64,000 nucleotides of DNA, from NCBI GenBank assembly GCA_963716245.1, contig OY970300.1, forward strand, positions 1,736,001 to 1,800,000. Direction: 5' to 3'. This document shows positions 24,426 to 32,603 of the stretch, one piece after another. The position numbers and the translations under genes are program-made. Under the pieces are notes generated by a model. It was not told the origin of the DNA and did no database searches. It was given only the letters and a program-made list of their open reading frames with translations. Origin of the DNA: VRUE01 sp963716245 (lineage in GTDB: Bacteria; Actinomycetota; Thermoleophilia; Solirubrobacterales; 70-9). Each line of letters opens with the position of its first letter. Position 1 is the first letter of the stretch.

Positions 24426-24691
24426 GAAGGTTTCCGGCCGCGGGTCCTGTCTCGGCGGCCCTCCCCCATGTGCTCGGACGCCTTTGGCGCCCTCCGCCAT
24501 GGGGGACCCCCGCCGCCGAGCCACCCGCGGAGGAGACCGACCGAGAGAAAGGCGAATCCCAGCACCGCGCCCAAGGACAGTGGACCGCCGCCGTTCGCAA
24601 AGGTGCTGACGAGGATCGCCAGGCCCAAGCCGATGAAGATGAGGGAGAAGACCTGGATGGAGCCGCGGTAGAACCGCTCGGGGGAGGCCAT
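24422..24691 (-). CDS. small two-TM membrane protein between the two APC permeases
   Basis: 89 aa with hydrophobic segments at about 14-33 and 38-58 (FSLIFIGLGLAILVSTF and SLGAVLGFAFLSVGLL), then a charged cytoplasmic tail. The ATG at 24691 has TAGAAT 7 nt upstream. Its stop overlaps the GTG of the second APC permease (GTGA), so translation is coupled. It may be an accessory subunit of the transporters. I do not recognise a family. Confidence 0.7.
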   Translation of the reverse strand: MASPERFYRGSIQVFSLIFIGLGLAILVSTFANGGGPLSLGAVLGFAFLSVGLLRGWLGGGGPPWRRAPKASEHMGEGRRDRTRGRKPS

Positions 24692-24698
24692 CGGGGCG

Positions 24699-24704
24699 AT
24701 TCTA
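24699..24704 (-). promoter_or_regulatory. -10 element overlapping the upstream stop codon
   Basis: TAGAAT on the minus strand, 7 nt before the ATG at 24691. Its first three bases are the TAG stop of the upstream APC permease (24702-24704). Confidence 0.55.
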
Positions 24705-26600
24705 GGTCAGCGCCGGAGCGGTGTCGGCGGCCGGGTGCGCCCTGCGGTCGGAGACGACGATGACGCGGCAGGGACGCTCGCCGAGCACCGTCTGCAGGGT
24801 CTTGTCGTAGAGCGGCGTGCCGCCCCGGTAGCGCATGCCGACAACCACCGCCGCGGCATTGATCAGCCGTGCCTCGTCGGCGATCGAGTAGCCGGCCTGG
24901 CCGGGCCGGACCCGCTCGACGTGCCCCGTCACCCGCTGCCCGCCGATCAGCTTCGCCTGCTCGACCTTGCTCTGCGCCTCGCCTTCTCCCTCGCGCAGCT
25001 CGGCGTCCAGGGGCAGGTTGGTCGGCACGGTGAGCATCGAGTGGACGTGGATGCCGCGGCGCCGTTTCGAGGCCAGCTTGACGGCGGTGGCGACCATCTC
25101 CTCGGAGAACGGCTCGCCATCGTCGAAGGCGACCATCACGCTGCGGTACTCGATCTCCTCGACGCCGAGCGGCTCGGGCGTCACCACCTTGACCGTCTCC
25201 GTCAGGGGCAGCCGCTGGCTGCGACGGAAGAGGACGTAGACCACGATGCCGATCGCCATCCAGCCGAGCCCGACCGCGAGCGTGCGCGGGTTGAGCGCCA
25301 TCACGACGATCCACGCCGCGAAGGTGCCGAGGCCGCCCAGTACGGCGGTTAGCGGCACCAGCGTGCCGAAGGCGCGGAAGTTGAGTGGTGGCTTCCAGGG
25401 CCGTTCGTCCTCCGAGTTGCGGCGCCGCAGCTGAATCACCGACACGTGGGCGATCGTGAACGAGAGCATCGCGCCGAACGAGTACATCGTCGCCAGGAAG
25501 TCGGTCCTGCCCGGCAGCAGGGTGATCGTCGCCGCAGCCGCGAAGACCAGAATCGCGACGTACGGGGTCCGGTAGCGGCGGTGGACCTGGCGCAGGCCCT
25601 CGGGAAGCTGGCGGTACTGGCCCATCGAGTAGGTGAGCCGCGAGACGCCGATCAGCCCGGCGTTGGTCGCGATCAGCAGGATGACCGCGGCGAGGATCCC
25701 CACGTAGATGCGCAGGCCTTCGGTCAGCGCCTCACCGACGCCGAGGTTCTCGACGATGCCGAGGATCGGGTCGCCGGCGAACTCGCTGCCGAGCGCCGTC
25801 GTGAAGCCGCCGTCCGCCTCCTGGGTGACCGGCATCGCGGACAGCGCGACCAGCGGGATCAGCACGTACAGCGCCAGCACTGCGACCACAGTGAGGCCGA
25901 CGCTGCGCGGAATCGTCCGGGCGGCGTCGCGGGCCTCCTCGGCCATGTTGGAGATCGTCTCGATCCCGGTGTAGGCGATCATCCCGACCGCGATTCCCAG
26001 CGCGAAGTCGCTCCAGGTCGGCGCGACACCGAGGTCGACGTTGTCGATCAGTATCTCCGGGCTGAATACCAGGACCAGCCCGATCCCGACCAGGACCACC
26101 TGGGTGGCGAGGTCGGCCATCGCGAGAACCAGGTTGAGCCGGGCCGACTCCTGCGAGCCGCGGATGTTGAGCAGCGCGAGCGCTCCGATCACCGCCGCGC
26201 CGGCGATGATGTCACCGGGTCCGTGCCCGAGCGGCTCCCAGAAGACAGCCAGGTAATGGGGCACGAAGTAGGCCGAGATCGCGACCGTGATCACGTAGTT
26301 GAGCATCTGCCCCCAGGCCGCTACGAAGCTGACCAGCTCGTTGAAGGCGTGGCGGGCGAAGCTCGCCGAGCCGCCCGCCTCCGGATACATCACCGTCGCC
26401 TCCGCGTAGGTGGCCGCGGTCGCGGCGAAGATCAGCCCGGAGATCACGAAGGCGATCGGCGTGAGGCCGAGGGCGAAGGCGGCGGTGACCCCCAGCGCGT
26501 AGTAGATCGAGGAGCCGACGTTGCCGTAGGCGGCGGAGAACAGCGCGCCGACGCCGTGGACCCGGCTCAGCGATTCGTCTCTGGGTATCCGCCGGGCCAC
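24702..26600 (-). CDS. APC-superfamily permease with C-terminal universal-stress (Usp) domain, copy 1
   Basis: 632 aa: membrane part at about 15-470 (GALFSAAYGNVGSSIYYALG in helix 1, then GGSASFARHAFNELVSF, later GMIAYTGIETISNMAEEA in helix 6), then a Usp-like domain at about 490-632 (YRSVMVAFDDGEPFSEEMV and AAAVVVGMRYRGG). It is paralogous to the permease at 22461. APC-Usp architecture resembles KimA, a K+ importer whose C-terminal domain binds c-di-AMP, but also amino-acid permeases, so the substrate is open. The start is GTG at 26600. The neighbouring TrkA pair favours ion transport. Confidence 0.87.
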   Translation of the reverse strand: MARRIPRDESLSRVHGVGALFSAAYGNVGSSIYYALGVTAAFALGLTPIAFVISGLIFAATAATYAEATVMYPEAGGSASFARHAFNELVSFVAAWGQMLNYVITVAISAYFVPHYLAVFWEPLGHGPGDIIAGAAVIGALALLNIRGSQESARLNLVLAMADLATQVVLVGIGLVLVFSPEILIDNVDLGVAPTWSDFALGIAVGMIAYTGIETISNMAEEARDAARTIPRSVGLTVVAVLALYVLIPLVALSAMPVTQEADGGFTTALGSEFAGDPILGIVENLGVGEALTEGLRIYVGILAAVILLIATNAGLIGVSRLTYSMGQYRQLPEGLRQVHRRYRTPYVAILVFAAAATITLLPGRTDFLATMYSFGAMLSFTIAHVSVIQLRRRNSEDERPWKPPLNFRAFGTLVPLTAVLGGLGTFAAWIVVMALNPRTLAVGLGWMAIGIVVYVLFRRSQRLPLTETVKVVTPEPLGVEEIEYRSVMVAFDDGEPFSEEMVATAVKLASKRRRGIHVHSMLTVPTNLPLDAELREGEGEAQSKVEQAKLIGGQRVTGHVERVRPGQAGYSIADEARLINAAAVVVGMRYRGGTPLYDKTLQTVLGERPCRVIVVSDRRAHPAADTAPALT

Positions 26601-26629
26601 CTACCCGACCCTTCTCGAGGCGTGCATCT

Positions 26630-27721
26630 CTAGCCTGAATATAGGGACGGAGCCGGTGCCCGCTGCACGTGCGAGCGCGTCAGCCCGGCGGGCGAGGCGC
26701 AGCCGCAGAGGCAGAGCGCAAGCTCGAGCTCGCGCCGCAGCAGTTCGAGCACCCGGCGCGCCCCGGCTTCGCCGCCGACGGCCAGTCCCCAGAGGGCCGG
26801 GCGGCCGACCAGGACGGCGTCGGCCCCGAGCGCCAGGGCGATCGCCGCGTCCACCCCGCGGCGGATGCCGCCGTCGACCAGCACGGCGGCGCGGCCTTCG
26901 ACCGCGTCGACGACCTCGGGCAGCGCGTCGCCGGTGGCCGGCACCCGGTCGAGCTGGCGGCCGCCGTGGTTGGAGACGACCACGCCGGCCGCGCCGTGCT
27001 CGACGGCGAGCAGCGCGTCCTCCGCGGTGAGGATCCCCTTGACCAGGACCGGCACCTCGCACTCCGAGGCGAAGTCCTCCAGATAGGACCAGCTCAGCGC
27101 CGGTTCCATCAGCCCGAACGTCTCCTCGATCGTCACCGCCCGCCCCGAGCCCAGGGCGGCTTCGACGCTCGCCACGCCGAGCCCCTCGGGGATCCGAAAG
27201 CCCGTCCGCAGGTCGCGCTCGCGGTTGCCGCCCCGGGGCGCGTCGACCGTGACGACGATCGCCTCGAAGCCGGCCTCGACCGCCTCCTCCATCAGTGCGC
27301 GGGTGACGGCCTCGTCCTTGAAGCAGTAGAGCTGGAACCAGCGCCGTCCCTCCGGCGCACCGACCGCCACGTCGCGCGGCCGGCTCGTCGCCAGGGTCGA
27401 GAGGCACATCACCGTGCCGCCCGCCGCGGCCGCCCGCGCCATCGCCACCTCGCCCGCCGGATCGACCAGCCGCTGGTAGGCGACCGGCGCGACGAGCAGC
27501 GGCATCGAGACCTCACGCTCCAGTAGCTCCGTCTCCGTCCCCCACTCGCCCAGGCCCGCCAGCATCCGCGGCCGCAACCGCCACCGCCCCCAAGCCGCCA
27601 CGTTCTCCCGCAGCGTCACCTCGTCCCCCGCCCCGCCGGCGAAGTACCCCAGCACCCCAGGCTCCAGCTTCTCCGCAGCAGCCCGCTCGAAGTCGGCGAC
27701 GTTGATCAGGTTCTCCATCAC
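26630..27721 (-). CDS. FMN-dependent alpha-hydroxy-acid oxidase/dehydrogenase
   Basis: 363 aa TIM-barrel flavoprotein of the lactate/glycolate/mandelate oxidase family. Key parts are GYFAGGAGDEVTLREN early, LLVAPVAYQRL, the flavin lysine in VPVLVKGILTAEDA, the catalytic base and substrate Arg in VVVSNHGGRQLD (about residue 250), and VDGGIRRGVDAAIALALGA near the end. It oxidises a small 2-hydroxy acid such as lactate or glycolate; specificity is not deducible. The start is GTG at 27721 or ATG at 27718; TAGGGT lies 10 nt before the GTG. It heads the run leading into the APC genes. Confidence 0.88.
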   Translation of the reverse strand: MMENLINVADFERAAAEKLEPGVLGYFAGGAGDEVTLRENVAAWGRWRLRPRMLAGLGEWGTETELLEREVSMPLLVAPVAYQRLVDPAGEVAMARAAAAGGTVMCLSTLATSRPRDVAVGAPEGRRWFQLYCFKDEAVTRALMEEAVEAGFEAIVVTVDAPRGGNRERDLRTGFRIPEGLGVASVEAALGSGRAVTIEETFGLMEPALSWSYLEDFASECEVPVLVKGILTAEDALLAVEHGAAGVVVSNHGGRQLDRVPATGDALPEVVDAVEGRAAVLVDGGIRRGVDAAIALALGADAVLVGRPALWGLAVGGEAGARRVLELLRRELELALCLCGCASPAGLTRSHVQRAPAPSLYSG

Positions 27722-27731
27722 AGCCGCGCGG

Positions 27732-27737
27732 ACCCTA
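27732..27737 (-). promoter_or_regulatory. candidate -10 element for the hydroxy-acid oxidase run
   Basis: TAGGGT on the minus strand, 10 nt before the GTG at 27721. Confidence 0.35.
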
Positions 27738-27807
27738 GACGAGTGTCGGGGGGAGAGAGTCGCCCGCTGCGCCCTTTGGTCCTAGTGGTCTTCAAGCCGA
27801 GGCAAAC

Positions 27808-28059
27808 GTGCAGGCAGCGCGAGGATCGTTCGCTTCGTCTGGACGGTCCACGCAGTCGATCGGCTCAAACAACGCAATCTCCTCGCGCATGACGTGTCGC
27901 GGGTTGTTCACGAACGACATCGACACCGAGCAATCAATCGGGGGCGCGCTCAGTGGCGGGTTTGCGGCACGCGATGGCCGTCGCTTCGTTGTCATCTACG
28001 ACCATCCGCACGGTCGAGACACGTGTGCGGTCCGAATCGTGAGTGTATGGCCGCTCTAA
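27808..28059 (+). CDS. possible DUF4258-like small protein
   Basis: 83 aa from a GTG. The second half (SSRMTCRGL, then FAARDGRRFVVIYDH and a terminal VRIVSVWPL) resembles DUF4258 proteins, which have an RM..RG helix and end in a strand such as VVTVY. Such proteins are sometimes found next to DUF2283 in toxin-antitoxin-like pairs, and a DUF2283-like gene follows 35 bp downstream. The stretch is less GC-rich than its surroundings. No ribosome binding site or -10 is clear, and the N-terminal third looks unlike a protein; an internal ATG at 27889 is a possible start. Confidence 0.35.
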   Translation: MQAARGSFASSGRSTQSIGSNNAISSRMTCRGLFTNDIDTEQSIGGALSGGFAARDGRRFVVIYDHPHGRDTCAVRIVSVWPL

Positions 28060-28079
28060 CCAGACAAGACGATGCGCGC

Positions 28080-28085
28080 TACCCT
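28080..28085 (+). promoter_or_regulatory. candidate -10 element for the DUF2283-like gene
   Basis: TACCCT, 9 nt before the ATG at 28095. Confidence 0.35.
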
Positions 28086-28094
28086 CGGCTGGCC

Positions 28095-28310
28095 ATGAGC
28101 GCCCACTACGACCGAGAAGTGGATATCGCCGAAATTGCCTTCGAGTCAGGCGCAGCCGTCAGCGAAGAGCTCGACTGGGGCCTGATCGACCGCGATCCTG
28201 ACGACGGTCACTTGATGGGCTTCGTGGTCTGGGACGCAAGCCGTCGCCTACCACCCGAGCTGGTCTCGGCCTTACCTCCGGCTGGCCGCTCAACAATGCC
28301 GCGTCGCTGA
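28095..28310 (+). CDS. DUF2283-like small protein
   Basis: 71 aa. It begins MSAHYDREVDIAEIAF, the DUF2283 pattern (a Tyr-Asp opening and a short first strand), and continues with ELDWGLIDRDPDDGHLMGF, close to the D..G.VVGIEIL part of the family. The predicted fold is a small beta sheet with one helix. Function is not known; the family often accompanies a small putative toxin. TACCCT 9 nt upstream supports this start. The gene ends at the base of a strong hairpin. Confidence 0.6.
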   Translation: MSAHYDREVDIAEIAFESGAAVSEELDWGLIDRDPDDGHLMGFVVWDASRRLPPELVSALPPAGRSTMPRR

Positions 28311-28337
28311 AGGGAGGGGCACCCTGCCCCTCCCTTC
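28309..28337. terminator. bidirectional hairpin terminator
   Basis: A 13-bp perfect stem with a CCC loop (left arm 28309-28321, right arm 28325-28337) centred on GGGAGGGGCA/TGCCCCTCCC. It separates the convergent DUF2283-like gene, whose stop lies in the left arm, and the H+-pyrophosphatase, whose stop is 21 bp beyond. There is no long T-tract on either strand, as is usual in high-GC genomes. Confidence 0.75.
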
Positions 28338-28357
28338 CCGCTTCGAGCTGCTGGTCC

Positions 28358-30445
28358 TCAGAAGTGGACGATCGGGATGATCAGGATGGCGACGATGTTG
28401 GCCACCTTGATCATCGGGTTGATCGCCGGGCCGGCCGTGTCCTTGTAGGGATCGCCGACGGTGTCGCCGGTCACCGAGGCGGCGTGGGCCTCTGAGCCCT
28501 TGCCGCCGTGGGCGCCGTCCTCGATCAACTTCTTCGCGTTGTCCCAGGCGCCGCCGCCGGCGGTCATCGAGATCGCCGCGAAGAGACCGACGACGATGAC
28601 GCCGATCAGCAGGCCGCCGAGCGCGTCGACGCTGAGCAGGCCGACGATGACCGGGATCACGATCGGGATCAGCGAGGGAAGGATCATCTCCTTCTGCGCC
28701 GCGGCGGTGACGATCGCCACCGTTTTGCCGTACTCGGGCTTTTCCGTCCCCTCCATGATCCCGGGGTGGTCGCGGAACTGCTGGCGAACCTGTTCCACAA
28801 CCTGGCCGCCGGTACGCCCGACCGCCTCGATCGCGAAGGCCGAGAACAGGTAGACCATCATCCCGCCGACGATCAGCCCGATCAGCACCTCCGGACTCGA
28901 GAGGTTGAAGAGGCCGTTGAGGTCGAACCCGGCCGGCGCCTCCGCTTCGAGCTCGAACTTGAACGCCGCGAACAGCACCAGCGCCGCCAGGGCGGCGGAG
29001 CCGATCGCGTAGCCCTTGGTCACTGCCTTGGTCGTGTTGCCGACCGCGTCGAGCGGGTCGGTCACGTTGCGCACGGACTCGGGCAGGTCGGCCATCTCGG
29101 CGATGCCGCCCGCGTTGTCGGTGATCGGCCCGAAGGCGTCGAGGGCGACGATCAGCCCGCAGAGCGAGAGCTGCGCCATCACCGCGACGCCGATCCCGTA
29201 GATGCCCGCCAGCTCGTTGGCGGCGAGGATCGCCAGCGCGAGGACGAGCGCCGGCGCGGCGGTCGACTGGAAGCCCTGCGCCAGCCCTTGGATGATGTTC
29301 GTCGCGTGGCCGGTCTCCGATGCCTTCGCCGTCGTCTTGACCGGGCGGAAGCGGGTCGAGGTGTAGTAGTCGGTGATCACGAACAGCAGCGCCGTCACGG
29401 CGACGCCGATCACCGCGCAGAGCCAGAGGTCGGTGGTGCTCACCGCGGCGGCGCCGACGTCGAGCCCATAGGCGACCGCGTCGCTCATCAGCCACTCCGT
29501 GATCGGGTAGAAGGCGGCGATCGAGAGGACCCCGGAGACGATCATCCCGGTGTACAGCGCGCCCTCGACGCGATCGGTTTTCGTGCGCACCGACAGCGCC
29601 CCGACGATCGAGGCGAGAATCGCGACGCCGCCGAGCACGAGCGGGTAGATCGCCACCTCGCGCAGGTAGTCGCCGCCGGCGCCGGTGAAGGTGAGCACGC
29701 CGAGCAGCATCACCGCGACCGACGTGACCGCATAGGTCTCGAACAGGTCGGCGGCCATGCCGGCGCAGTCGCCGACGTTGTCGCCGACGTTGTCCGCGAT
29801 CACAGCCGGGTTGCGCGGGTCGTCCTCGGGGATGCCGGCCTCGACCTTGCCGACCAGGTCGGCGCCGACGTCGGCGGCCTTGGTGAAGATGCCGCCGCCG
29901 AGCCGGGCGAAGACGGAGATCAGCGAGCCGCCGAAGCCGAGCCCGACCAGGGCGTCGACCGCGTGCTCGTCGCTGGAGCCGGTGGCGACGAGGATGCCGT
30001 AGTAGCCGGCGACGCCGAGCAGCGCCAAGCCGACGACGAGCATGCCGGTGACCGAGCCGCCCTTGAAGGCGACGTCGAGAGCCGGCGGCACGCCGCCGCG
30101 AGCCGCCTCGGCGACGCGGGAGTTGGCCCGCACCGAGAGGTTCATGCCGATGAAGCCGGCGGCGCCGGAGAAGACGCCGCCGATGACGAAGCCGAGAGCC
30201 GTCTCCCAGTTCTGGAGGAACAGCAGCACGATCGCGATCGGCACGGCGACCGCCGCGATGATCGCGTACTGGCGGTTCAGGTAGGCGGTGGCGCCTTCCT
30301 GGACGGCGCCCGAGATTTCCTGCATGCGCTCGTTGCCTGGCGAGCGCTTCAGCAGGCTCTGGGTGATCAGAAGTCCATACAGAACTGCCGCCCCTGCGCA
30401 TACGAGCGCGACGACGACTCCATAGTCGGTCAAGAAATCAGTCAA
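28358..30445 (-). CDS. hppA: membrane-bound proton-translocating pyrophosphatase, K+-independent type
   Basis: Hydrolyses PPi and pumps protons across the membrane. 695 aa, about 16 TM helices. The substrate loop DVGADLVGKVEAGIPEDDPRN and DNVGDNVGDCAGMAADL are intact, with the C-terminal acidic/Lys block also present (TAGGGAWDNAKK, DTVGDPYKDTAGPA). GNTTKA near residue 467 has Lys where K+-dependent enzymes have Ala, predicting K+ independence. It starts with TTG at 30445, supported by a strong GGAGGAA 6 nt upstream. Confidence 0.96.
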   Translation of the reverse strand: MTDFLTDYGVVVALVCAGAAVLYGLLITQSLLKRSPGNERMQEISGAVQEGATAYLNRQYAIIAAVAVPIAIVLLFLQNWETALGFVIGGVFSGAAGFIGMNLSVRANSRVAEAARGGVPPALDVAFKGGSVTGMLVVGLALLGVAGYYGILVATGSSDEHAVDALVGLGFGGSLISVFARLGGGIFTKAADVGADLVGKVEAGIPEDDPRNPAVIADNVGDNVGDCAGMAADLFETYAVTSVAVMLLGVLTFTGAGGDYLREVAIYPLVLGGVAILASIVGALSVRTKTDRVEGALYTGMIVSGVLSIAAFYPITEWLMSDAVAYGLDVGAAAVSTTDLWLCAVIGVAVTALLFVITDYYTSTRFRPVKTTAKASETGHATNIIQGLAQGFQSTAAPALVLALAILAANELAGIYGIGVAVMAQLSLCGLIVALDAFGPITDNAGGIAEMADLPESVRNVTDPLDAVGNTTKAVTKGYAIGSAALAALVLFAAFKFELEAEAPAGFDLNGLFNLSSPEVLIGLIVGGMMVYLFSAFAIEAVGRTGGQVVEQVRQQFRDHPGIMEGTEKPEYGKTVAIVTAAAQKEMILPSLIPIVIPVIVGLLSVDALGGLLIGVIVVGLFAAISMTAGGGAWDNAKKLIEDGAHGGKGSEAHAASVTGDTVGDPYKDTAGPAINPMIKVANIVAILIIPIVHF

Positions 30446-30506
30446 GTTCGGTTCCTCCGGCTGGATTTAGCGGCGCGGGAGTCTATATGTGGCCGCGGAT
30501 ACGGCG

Positions 30507-31664
30507 CTACGCCGCTTGTCTGGCGGCGGTGTAGGTGCGGCGCGTCTCGGCGACGGCGTCGCGGTAGACGTCCTCGATCGAGACGCCGGCATCGAGCGCC
30601 TCGCGAGCGCGCTGCGCACCGTTTCGCTCCGGCAGCCGCGCCTCGATCCCGAGCTGGGAGCGCGCCGGCTCCGTCCACGCCATCAGCCCTTCGAGCGCGT
30701 CGCGGGCCTCGACCTCGGCGCCGCGCCGGAAGTCGATCAGCCTCCCACCCATCCCGTGTCGGATCGCCCGCCAGAGGTTCTCCTCGATCTCGCGGTCGCG
30801 CAGCGGCGCGCCGGCCCCGTCGTAGCGGCGCTCGTCGTAGTCGAGCGCGGTCTGGGCGATGCAGGCGGCGATCAGGCCGGCCAGGCCGAACGACTCGTCG
30901 CCGCGCGTCTGCGCGTCGCAGATCCGCACCTCGACCGTGCCGAACGCGTGGTGGGGCCGGACGCTCCACCAGAGCTGGGTCGACTCGACCACGGTCCCGG
31001 TCCGCTCCAGCAGCCCGACGAAGTCCGCGTACCCGTCCCAGTCGCCGAACGGGCTCGGCACCCCGCAGCGGGGGAAGGTGCGGGTGAATATCTCCGTGCG
31101 CACGGTGTGCAGGCCGGTGTCATGACGGTCGAGGAACGGCGAGTTGGCCGAGGCCGCCAGGAGCAGCGGCAGCAGCTCGCGCATCCAGTCGCAGACCGCG
31201 ATCGCCCGGTCGGCGCCGCGGATGCCCATGTGGACGTGCAGGCTCCAGGTGTTGTTGCGCTGCGCGACCCAGCCGAGTTCGTGGCGGAGGCGGTTGTAGT
31301 GCGGGGTGTCGATGATCCGCTGGTCCAGGTAGTCGGCCCAGGGATGCGTCCCCATCGCCGCCAGGCCCAGTCCCATCCCTTCGACCAGGTCGAAGAGGCG
31401 GGTCCGCCGCTCGCGCTGCGCCTCGACCGCCGCGGCGAAACCCTCCGAGCGTCCCGAGCGGATCTCGATCTCCGAGGCGATCAGCTCGCCGGCCGCGGAC
31501 TCCGCCAGCAGGTCGTCCCTCTGGCAAGCGGCGTAGACGTCCTCGAAGCGGTGCGCGAGCTCCAGGGTGCGCGGATCGAGGATCGCGAACTCCTCCTCGA
31601 GCCCGATCGTGAAGTCGGTCGAGGTCTCGAATCGCTCTCGGGCGAGGTCGAGGTCCAGTGCCAC
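30507..31664 (-). CDS. carboxylate-amine ligase, YbdK / glutamate-cysteine ligase 2 family
   Basis: 385 aa ATP-grasp-like glutamine-synthetase-fold ligase. It has the family opening FTIGLEEEFAILD with the metal-binding Glu cluster, GTHPWADYL, TWSLHVHMGI with two His, and ARVxVRPHHAFGTVEVRICD-like segments. E. coli YbdK has weak glutamate-cysteine ligase activity; actinobacterial relatives make gamma-glutamyl or other amide bonds. The GTG at 31664 follows the rex stop by 5 nt, so it belongs to the rex operon. Confidence 0.88.
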   Translation of the reverse strand: MALDLDLARERFETSTDFTIGLEEEFAILDPRTLELAHRFEDVYAACQRDDLLAESAAGELIASEIEIRSGRSEGFAAAVEAQRERRTRLFDLVEGMGLGLAAMGTHPWADYLDQRIIDTPHYNRLRHELGWVAQRNNTWSLHVHMGIRGADRAIAVCDWMRELLPLLLAASANSPFLDRHDTGLHTVRTEIFTRTFPRCGVPSPFGDWDGYADFVGLLERTGTVVESTQLWWSVRPHHAFGTVEVRICDAQTRGDESFGLAGLIAACIAQTALDYDERRYDGAGAPLRDREIEENLWRAIRHGMGGRLIDFRRGAEVEARDALEGLMAWTEPARSQLGIEARLPERNGAQRAREALDAGVSIEDVYRDAVAETRRTYTAARQAA

Positions 31665-31669
31665 CGGGG

Positions 31670-32341
31670 TCAGGTCAGGTAGAAGTAGAGCGCGTAGAGC
31701 AGGTCGACGGCGGGGCTCGAGGTGTGCACGGTCACCTCGGGCGGCACCTGAAGGAGCTGCTCGGAGTAGTTGAAGATGATCTTCACCCCAGCCTCGACCA
31801 GCCGGTCGGCGACCGCCTGCGCGGCGGCGGCCGGGACCGCGAGAACGCCGACGACGATCTCCTGCTCGGAGACGACCGCCTCCAGCTCGCCGAAGTCGCG
31901 CACGCGCAGGCTGCCCACCTCTGTGCCGACCACCTCCGGATCGATGTCGAACATGGCGACGACTTGGAAGCCGTGGTCGGCGAAGATGTCGGAGCTGGCG
32001 ATCGCCTGGCCGAGGTTGCCGGCGCCGAAGAGGGCGATGTTGTGCTGGCCCGAGGTGCGGAGGATCTTGCGGATCTCGGCGACAAGCGAGTCGACGTTGT
32101 AGCCGACCCCGCGCTTGCCGAACTTGCCGAAGCCGGAGAGGTCGCGGCGGATCTGGGTCGGGTTGATGTGCGTGTAGTCGGAGAGTTCCTGCGAGGAGAT
32201 CGTGTCGCGGCCCATCTTGCGGGCCTGCGTGAGCACCTGCAGGTAGCGGGAGAGGCGCGCGGCGACGCCCAGCGAGAGGCGCTCGCCCTCGCCGATCAGC
32301 CCATCCGGCACCTCATGCTCCTCGACCGCCTGCTCGACCAT
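31670..32341 (-). CDS. rex: redox-sensing transcriptional repressor Rex
   Basis: 223 aa. The winged helix at about 20-85 has RLSRYLQVL, ISSQELSDYTHINPTQIRRDLSGFGKFGKRGVGY, and the Rossmann domain begins ALFGAGNLGQAIAS (about 95). It senses the NADH/NAD+ ratio and represses respiratory and fermentation genes when NADH is low. The domain-swap helix is at the C-terminus (SSPAVDLLYALYFYL). The ATG at 32341 gives a 29-bp overlap with the upstream glutaredoxin gene; a GTG at 32311 would remove the overlap and still keep the HTH. Confidence 0.95.
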   Translation of the reverse strand: MVEQAVEEHEVPDGLIGEGERLSLGVAARLSRYLQVLTQARKMGRDTISSQELSDYTHINPTQIRRDLSGFGKFGKRGVGYNVDSLVAEIRKILRTSGQHNIALFGAGNLGQAIASSDIFADHGFQVVAMFDIDPEVVGTEVGSLRVRDFGELEAVVSEQEIVVGVLAVPAAAAQAVADRLVEAGVKIIFNYSEQLLQVPPEVTVHTSSPAVDLLYALYFYLT

Positions 32342-32603
32342 GGGCCTCCACAGTATCGAGACGTGCTCTGAGGGCGGCCTGGTCGAGGACCAGCTCCGAG
32401 ACCGGCTCGCCGTCGACCTCGACCACCGGGATGCGCTCGAGCATCAGCTTCAGCAGCCCGTCGTCGCTCTCGATGTCGACCTCGTGCAGCTCGAAGCGGT
32501 AGCCGTCGGCGTGCATCGCGACGATCGCCTCGATCGCCTGCTCGCAGAGGTGGCAGCCCGGGCGCGAGTAGACGACGACCTGGCTGAGCGGCCGCTCGCT
32601 CAC
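32313..32603 (-). CDS. glutaredoxin-like thiol-disulfide protein
   Basis: 96 aa with the thioredoxin fold: first strand VVVYSRPGCHLCEQA with a CHLC redox motif, cis-Pro in ERIPVVEVDGEPV and a closing helix. This matches the DUF836 / glutaredoxin-like family often called NrdH-like or thioredoxin-like. The GTG at 32603 overlaps the tsaD stop by 4 bp, so it is coupled to tsaD, and its 3' end overlaps rex. A redox enzyme next to a redox sensor is suggestive but no more. Confidence 0.85.
   Translation of the reverse strand: MSERPLSQVVVYSRPGCHLCEQAIEAIVAMHADGYRFELHEVDIESDDGLLKLMLERIPVVEVDGEPVSELVLDQAALRARLDTVEAHGRAGGRGA

Noticed and set aside
27722..27807. A c-di-AMP or other riboswitch upstream of the APC/TrkA run
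   Set aside because: The leader is short and shows no conserved riboswitch core; the APC genes themselves have gaps of 31 bp or less.
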